From the NCBI RefSeq assembly GCF_018918155.1, contig NZ_JAHLPY010000023.1, positions 1 through 32,955 on the forward strand: a stretch of DNA of 32,955 nucleotides. Direction: 5' to 3'. The notes under the pieces are model-generated. The model saw nothing but the letters and a program-made list of their open reading frames with translations, was not told where the DNA came from and did not search any database. Positions 27,469 to 32,955 of the stretch are shown piece after piece. The first letter of the stretch is position 1. Every line of letters begins with the position of its first letter. The position numbers and the translations under genes are program-made. Origin of the DNA: Anaerostipes sp. MSJ-23 (GTDB lineage Bacteria; Bacillota; Clostridia; Lachnospirales; Lachnospiraceae).

Positions 27469-28270
27469 AGATGTAACAATAGGACAATATTATAAGACGG
27501 ATTCAGTTATTCACAGGCTGGATCCGAGAGTAAAATTATTTGGAACGATGATTTATGTAATTACATTATTTATGCATAGATCACCGGCCATGTATGTGAT
27601 GTCACTTATTTTTTTAATCGGTATGATTGCCCTGTCAAAAGTCCCGTTTTCGTATATTGTAAAAGGACTAAAACCAATCGTAGTCATTTTAATTTTTTCC
27701 ATGGCAATGAATTTAATTTTTATTTCTGGAAATGTTTTGGTTGCAATTGGACCGATTCATATAACCGATGCCGGAGTAGAGACAGCAATTTATCTTGGAA
27801 CAAGACTGGTCATGCTTGTACTTGGTACTTCACTTTTGACGTTTACAACAACACCAAATCAGCTGACCGATGGATTGGATAAGTCTCTTGGATTTTTAAA
27901 CAAAGTAAAAGTACCAGTTCATGAGATCGCAATGATGATGTCCATTGCACTTCGTTTCATTCCAGTTTTGACGGAAGAACTTGATAAGATTATGAAAGCA
28001 CAAACAGCAAGAGGAATTGATTTTGAGTCTGGAGGACTTTTACAGAGAATTAAAAGTATGGTGCCGATCATTGTACCGCTGTTCCTAGCAGCTGTTAGGC
28101 GCGCCAATGATCTTGCAATGGCAATGGAATCCAGATGTTATCATGGAGGAGAAGGCAGAACCAAGTTGAAACCGCTAGTTTATGAAAAAAGAGATTATGC
28201 AGGATATATCTTTTTGTTTATCTTTCTGGCGTTTATGATTTATCTTGGATTTTTCAGCCCATGGAGATAG
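27461..28270 (+). CDS. ecfT: Energy-coupling factor transmembrane protein EcfT
   Basis: The 269-residue membrane subunit couples ATP hydrolysis to the S component. Several hydrophobic helices are visible, and the cytoplasmic coupling helices contain the family's Ala-Arg-Gly signatures: AQTARGID (about 182-189) and, further on, the R-A-N and M-E-S-R-C-Y region. The order ecfA1-ecfA2-ecfT directly behind rplQ and ahead of truA is the usual one in Firmicutes. Confidence 0.94.
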   Translation: MLRDVTIGQYYKTDSVIHRLDPRVKLFGTMIYVITLFMHRSPAMYVMSLIFLIGMIALSKVPFSYIVKGLKPIVVILIFSMAMNLIFISGNVLVAIGPIHITDAGVETAIYLGTRLVMLVLGTSLLTFTTTPNQLTDGLDKSLGFLNKVKVPVHEIAMMMSIALRFIPVLTEELDKIMKAQTARGIDFESGGLLQRIKSMVPIIVPLFLAAVRRANDLAMAMESRCYHGGEGRTKLKPLVYEKRDYAGYIFLFIFLAFMIYLGFFSPWR

Positions 28271-28273
28271 AAA

Positions 28274-29032
28274 ATGAAACGAATAAAATTAGAAGTCGCT
28301 TATGATGGAACGAATTATTGTGGCTGGCAGATTCAGCCAAACGATATTACAGTACAGGGTGTATTAAATAAACATTTATCGGAGCTTCTTGGAGAAGAAA
28401 TCCAAGTTATGGGAGCGAGTCGAACCGATTCAGGCGTACATGCTCTCGGAAATGTAGCAGTTTTTGATACAGAAAGCCGTATTCCTGGAGAAAAAATGGC
28501 AAAGGCTTTAAATGCGAGGCTCCCAGAAGATATTGTAATACAATCTTCAAAAGAAGTAGCACCAGATTTTCATCCAAGGTTTCAGGAAACAAGAAAAACT
28601 TACGAATATACATTTTATAATGCAACTTATGACAATCCGGTAACAAGCCGGCATCATCATTTTGTATATGTACCACTGAATGTGGATAAAATGAACGAGG
28701 CAGCAAAATATTTTGAGGGAAAACATTGTTTTATTAGCATGTGCAGCATAAAGGCACAGACCACAACTTATGTAAGGACTATTTATCATTGCGAGGTTTT
28801 CCAGCATGGACGTTATATTATTATGCGAGTCACCGGAAGTGGCTTTCTTTATAATATGGTAAGACTAATGGCAGGTACTCTGCTTGAAATTGGACGAGGA
28901 AAAAAAGAAGTAGATTGGATAAAAGAAATTCTTGCATCAAAAGAAAGAGTAGCAGTTGGTCCGAAACTTCCAGCAAAGGGATTAACATTGATTAGAATTG
29001 AGTATCCGGAGGCAAATGATCATGACAAATAG
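28274..29032 (+). CDS. truA: tRNA pseudouridine synthase A
   Basis: The 252-residue enzyme makes pseudouridine at positions 38-40 in the tRNA anticodon arm. The catalytic aspartate is Asp52 in the motif GASRTDSGVHA. YDGTNYCGWQ near the start and FLYNMVRLMAGTLLEIGRG near the end are diagnostic. It begins three bases after ecfT and overlaps the next gene by 11 bases. Confidence 0.96.
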   Translation: MKRIKLEVAYDGTNYCGWQIQPNDITVQGVLNKHLSELLGEEIQVMGASRTDSGVHALGNVAVFDTESRIPGEKMAKALNARLPEDIVIQSSKEVAPDFHPRFQETRKTYEYTFYNATYDNPVTSRHHHFVYVPLNVDKMNEAAKYFEGKHCFISMCSIKAQTTTYVRTIYHCEVFQHGRYIIMRVTGSGFLYNMVRLMAGTLLEIGRGKKEVDWIKEILASKERVAVGPKLPAKGLTLIRIEYPEANDHDK

Positions 29033-29954
29033 TTGGATTATCTTTCAAAAACTACTTGTACTTTTTGGATTTATATTAATAGGAAGTATTTGCTATAAGA
29101 AAAAATGGATTTCAGATCACAGCGGAACACAAATTTCTGGACTGATTGTCAATATTTTTAATCCCGCACTGATCATCTCTGGTGTAACTGGATCAAAATC
29201 AAATGGAGATTGGAATCTTGTATTTCTGAATCTTCTTTTAGCAGTTCTTATGTTTTTGGTATTGATTGGGATTAGCCCATTGTTTGTACGAATTCTTGGA
29301 ATTGAAAAGAAGCAGAGAAATATTTATTCCGTTATGTTAATCTTTTCAAATCTTGGATTTGTTGGAATTCCATTGATTCAAGAGTTATATGGAAGAGGAG
29401 CTATTTTTTATGTAGCTTTGTATACACTTGTTTATAATATTTTATTTTATACTTATGGCATTTATCTATTTGAAAAAGAAAAATCAGATGGACATGGAAA
29501 CATAAAATTTCAGTGGAAAAAAATGCTGAATCCTGGAGTAATAGCATGTTTATTATCTCTTGTACTTTTTGCATCCCAGATATCCGTGCCATCTCCGGTT
29601 GTTAGCTTTTTTGACTATCTTGGAAATGCAGCAATTCCATTATCTATGATTATGACAGGAGTTTCCCTTGCCAAAATGCCATTGAAAGAGGTATTTCGTG
29701 ATATTAAAATGTACCAGTTTACTTTTTTAAAAATGCTGGTCATTCCAATTATTGCGGCATTACTGATTCGCTATGTTTCGGTAAATCCAGTTCTTGCCGG
29801 AATTATGGTATTGATGTTTGGAATGCCAAATGGAAGTATGCCGGTGATGCTTGCAGTTGATTATGGACTAGATAGTTCTATTTGTAGCCGTGGGATTGTT
29901 CTTACAACGATTTTATCGTTAATTACATTGCCGATTATTACCTGCTTTGTGTGA
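29022..29954 (+). CDS. AEC-family permease, substrate unknown
   Basis: The 310-residue membrane protein has about ten hydrophobic segments in two halves, with the pattern of the auxin efflux carrier (AEC) family. Recognisable parts are VLFGFILIGSICYKKKWIS near the N-terminus, NLGFVGIPLI, and MFGMPNGSMPVMLAVDYGLD near the C-terminus. Bacterial members move malate, other organic acids or amino acids, so no substrate can be stated. ATG 29022 follows CGGAGG by eight bases, within the 3' end of truA. Ahead of rplM there is only a weak hairpin. Confidence 0.85.
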   Translation: MTNSWIIFQKLLVLFGFILIGSICYKKKWISDHSGTQISGLIVNIFNPALIISGVTGSKSNGDWNLVFLNLLLAVLMFLVLIGISPLFVRILGIEKKQRNIYSVMLIFSNLGFVGIPLIQELYGRGAIFYVALYTLVYNILFYTYGIYLFEKEKSDGHGNIKFQWKKMLNPGVIACLLSLVLFASQISVPSPVVSFFDYLGNAAIPLSMIMTGVSLAKMPLKEVFRDIKMYQFTFLKMLVIPIIAALLIRYVSVNPVLAGIMVLMFGMPNGSMPVMLAVDYGLDSSICSRGIVLTTILSLITLPIITCFV

Positions 29955-29974
29955 TTGCATAACAGGGAAATTGT

Positions 29975-29995
29975 AGAAAAATCAAGGATTTTTCT
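29975..29995 (+). terminator. Weak AT-rich terminator before rplM
   Basis: AGAAAAATC (29975-29983) and GATTTTTCT (29987-29995) form a perfect 9-bp stem over an AAG loop. The thymines are within the 3' arm rather than after it. It could end the ecf-truA transcript just before the rplM promoter. Confidence 0.45.
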
Positions 29996-29996
29996 A

Positions 29997-30025
29997 TTGA
30001 CACGCACACGTGTGTATTATATAAT
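29997..30025 (+). promoter_or_regulatory. rplM-rpsI promoter with a palindromic spacer
   Basis: A consensus TTGACA (29997-30002) and TATAAT (30020-30025) are 17 bases apart, the strongest promoter match in the window. The spacer contains the perfect palindrome CACACGTGTG (30005-30014), which could be a repressor site. The predicted start is near 30032. Confidence 0.85.
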
Positions 30026-30031
30026 ATAAAA

Positions 30032-30129
30032 CTGTGACATGAGAAAAAATACCACCCCCAAAGCCCCGGCGGGAGTATTTTATATAAACACAATGATTGA
30101 TAGAAATATAGATATGAAGGAGGAACACC
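30032..30129 (+). promoter_or_regulatory. L13-leader-like 5' untranslated region
   Basis: AAAATAC (30046-30052) pairs with GTATTTT (30075-30081), enclosing a C-rich strand (30055-30059) facing GGG (30071-30073). This resembles, as I recall it, the L13 leader of Firmicutes, through which L13 is thought to control its own operon. The position before rplM fits. Exact family membership needs a covariance-model search. Confidence 0.6.
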
Positions 30130-30564
30130 ATGAAAAGTTTTATGGCCAGCCCATCAACAATTGAAAGAGAATGGTATGTAGTTGATGCTACAGGACATAC
30201 ATTAGGACGTTTAACATCAGAAATCGCAAAAATCTTAAGAGGTAAAAACAAACCTACTTATACACCACACATTGACACAGGTGATCATGTGATCGTTGTC
30301 AATGCAGACAAAATCAAAGTAACTGGTAAAAAATTAGACCAGAAAATCTATTACCATCATTCAGACTATGTTGGTGGAATGAAAGAACAGACATTAAGAG
30401 AAAAATTAGCTAAGAAACCTGAAGATGTAATTTATCTTGCAGTAAAGGGTATGCTTCCAAAAGGTCCTTTAGGAAGACAGATGATTAAAAAGCTTCATGT
30501 ATATGCAGGCCCAGAGCACAAGAATCAGGCTCAGCAGCCAAAAGCATTAGAAATCAAGTATTAA
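30130..30564 (+). CDS. rplM: Large subunit ribosomal protein uL13
   Basis: The 144-residue protein acts early in 50S assembly. [23 protein letters not shown], the [15 protein letters not shown] segment and [16 protein letters not shown] are diagnostic. It is co-transcribed with rpsI, the usual pair, behind its own promoter and leader. Confidence 0.97.
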   Translation: MKSFMASPSTIEREWYVVDATGHTLGRLTSEIAKILRGKNKPTYTPHIDTGDHVIVVNADKIKVTGKKLDQKIYYHHSDYVGGMKEQTLREKLAKKPEDVIYLAVKGMLPKGPLGRQMIKKLHVYAGPEHKNQAQQPKALEIKY

Positions 30565-30583
30565 TTAGAAGGAGGACGAAGAA

Positions 30584-30976
30584 GTGGCTACAGCAAAATA
30601 TTATGGAACTGGTAGAAGAAAAAACAGTGTTGCCAGAGTATATTTAGTACCTGGAACAGGAAAAATCACAATCAATAAAAGAGATATTGATGAATATCTT
30701 GGATTAGAAACATTAAAAGTAGTTGTACGTCAGCCATTAGTTGCTACAGATACTGCTGATAAATATGATGTATTAGTAAACGTTCATGGTGGTGGATTTA
30801 CTGGACAGGCAGGAGCAATCCGTCATGGTATTTCAAGAGCTTTATTACAGGTTGATGGAGAATTCCGTTCAACTTTGAAAAAAGCAGGATTCTTAACAAG
30901 AGACCCAAGAATGAAAGAAAGAAAGAAACCAGGTCTCAGAAAAGCACGTCGTGCACCACAGTTCTCAAAACGTTAA
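30584..30976 (+). CDS. rpsI: Small subunit ribosomal protein uS9
   Basis: The 130-residue protein sends its C-terminal tail to the P-site tRNA. The tail [12 protein letters not shown] ends in the conserved S-K-R. The N-terminal part [19 protein letters not shown] is typical. The start is GTG after AAGGAGG, and a terminator follows 38 bases later. Confidence 0.97.
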   Translation: MATAKYYGTGRRKNSVARVYLVPGTGKITINKRDIDEYLGLETLKVVVRQPLVATDTADKYDVLVNVHGGGFTGQAGAIRHGISRALLQVDGEFRSTLKKAGFLTRDPRMKERKKPGLRKARRAPQFSKR

Positions 30977-31013
30977 TTATACGGTTTTTGGAAACGTACA
31001 AAAAGAATGTTAC

Positions 31014-31050
31014 AAACCTCTCAATGGAGAAATCTATTGGGAGGTTTTTT
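31014..31050 (+). terminator. Terminator of rplM-rpsI
   Basis: AACCTCTCAAT (31015-31025) pairs with ATTGGGAGGTT (31036-31046), 11 pairs with one G-U, followed by TTTT. The loop has ten bases. Confidence 0.9.
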
Positions 31051-31093
31051 ATTATTTCATAGGAAATTTCGATGAAATCCACTATGAAATAAT
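31051..31093 (+). repeat. 43-base inverted repeat behind the rpsI terminator
   Basis: ATTATTTCATAG (31051-31062) and CTATGAAATAAT (31082-31093) are perfect 12-base complements around a 19-base centre that can itself pair (TTTC 31067-31070 with GAAA 31074-31077). There is no T-run behind it. It may be a processing hairpin, a protein site or a remnant element; no second copy was noticed in the window. Confidence 0.5.
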
Positions 31094-31153
31094 AAAGCCA
31101 TCTTAAATTCTGTCATGGCATTGGAATAACAAAAATAGAATAAATACTTATAC

Positions 31154-31168
31154 TGATAATAATTATCA
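31154..31168 (+). promoter_or_regulatory. Perfect 7-1-7 Fur-type box upstream of eno
   Basis: TGATAAT-A-ATTATCA is an exact inverted repeat matching the classical 7-1-7 consensus of the Fur family. It ends 10 bases before the -35 box of the eno promoter. A further GATAAT (31205-31210) overlaps the -10. Members of the family (Fur, PerR, Zur) share related boxes, so the metal or signal is not known. Confidence 0.55.
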
Positions 31169-31178
31169 TAAATACCCA

Positions 31179-31207
31179 TTGATTTTTTGCTTTTGTTTTA
31201 GTATGAT
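31179..31207 (+). promoter_or_regulatory. Promoter of eno
   Basis: TTGATT (31179-31184) and TATGAT (31202-31207) are separated by 17 bases. The predicted start is near 31214, one base before the first helix of the structured leader. Confidence 0.65.
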
Positions 31208-31213
31208 AATAAC

Positions 31214-32658
<1,445 letters not shown>

Positions 32659-32699
32659 GCATATCCTTATTGCAAAATAACCCTTATATAAAAAACACA

Positions 32700-32737
32700 A
32701 AAAAAGTCTCTGAATTTTAATATTCAGGGACTTTTTT
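32700..32737 (+). terminator. Terminator of eno
   Basis: GTCTCTGAAT (32706-32715) pairs with ATTCAGGGAC (32722-32731) with one G-U. The A-run before and T-run after extend the stem to about 15 bp. It lies 41 bases after the stop codon and immediately before the intron. Confidence 0.9.
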
Positions 32738-32745
32738 GTTATGAT

Positions 32746-32955
32746 GTGCGCCTAGCGGCGCACGTTTCTAAAGGGTTAAAGTCCCGAATCCGCCCGGTAG
32801 TGGGAAGGATATAGCCGAAGGCAAGGGTGGTCATCGCGAGATGGAATCTGAAGGAAGCTGGATGTGAGGAACATACTAACTCACGGGCAAATCTCTGGTC
32901 TGACGAACAGAAATCTCATATGAGGTCATGCATGAGGGCAAGACTGCATCACAAG
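32746..32955 (+). mobile_element. 5' part of a group II intron, probably class C
   Basis: The sequence starts with the intron boundary GTGCG. It then follows the pattern of domain I in group IIC introns: a GGGTTAAAGTCCCGAA region (32773-32788), CAAGGGTGGTCATCGCGAGA (32822-32841), GGAATCTGAAGGAAGC (32843-32858), a GGTCTGACGAACAGAAATC segment and CATATGAGG (32917-32925). It sits eight bases behind a terminator stem, the typical target of class C introns. TATGAT (32740-32745) could be IBS1 and GTCATG (32925-32930) EBS1. The reverse transcriptase and the 3' end are beyond the window. Confidence 0.8.

Overview
This window looks like the chromosome of an AT-rich, low-GC Gram-positive bacterium of the class Clostridia, most likely Lachnospiraceae. 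The reasons are strong AAGGAGG ribosome binding sites, frequent GTG starts, a zinc-type S14, the S4 variant without the usual N-terminal cysteines, an enlarged L17, and the gene order fab/acc, then S10-spc-alpha, ecfA1-ecfA2-ecfT-truA, rplM-rpsI. The assignment rests on recalled family features and was not tested by a search. Every protein gene is on the + strand.

Layout. (1) 1-414: a non-coding region with a possible ~75-nt small RNA (51-127) and two tandem promoters for acpP, the second overlapping a FabT-like operator. (2) 415-8664: type II fatty acid synthesis (acpP, fabD, fabG, fabF, accB, fabZ, accC, accD, accA, and an FMN-dependent FabK/nitronate-monooxygenase-like reductase). acpP is separated from the rest by a perfect terminator and a second FabT-like operator. 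(3) 8665-9327: terminator, promoter and a structured leader. (4) 9328-25499: the S10-spc-alpha supercluster, rpsJ to rplQ, including secY, adk, map, infA, rpmJ and rpoA. A second strong promoter lies before rpmJ, and several long structured spacers interrupt the cluster (rpsJ-rplC, rpsH-rplF, rpmJ-rpsM, rpsM-rpsK). (5) 25757-29954: the energy-coupling module ecfA1-ecfA2-ecfT, truA and an AEC-family permease, with tightly overlapping genes. (6) 30032-30976: rplM-rpsI with its own promoter and an L13-leader-like hairpin. (7) 30977-32737: enolase, preceded by a perfect 7-1-7 Fur-type box, a promoter and a ~146-nt leader that can form a compact pseudoknot. (8) 32746-32955: the 5' end of a group II intron, probably class C, directly behind the enolase terminator and cut off by the window end.

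The genes are core growth functions: malonyl-CoA formation and acyl-chain elongation, ribosome synthesis, RNA polymerase alpha, protein export and maturation, vitamin uptake, tRNA modification and glycolysis. The less ordinary content is in the spacers. The strongest candidate for something undescribed is the enolase leader (31215-31349): it starts at the predicted transcription start, its helices abut pairwise, and it has competing pairings that could control the ribosome binding site. The 51-127 small RNA and the GC-rich rpsM-rpsK element come next. All RNA structures were paired by eye and have no covariation support here.
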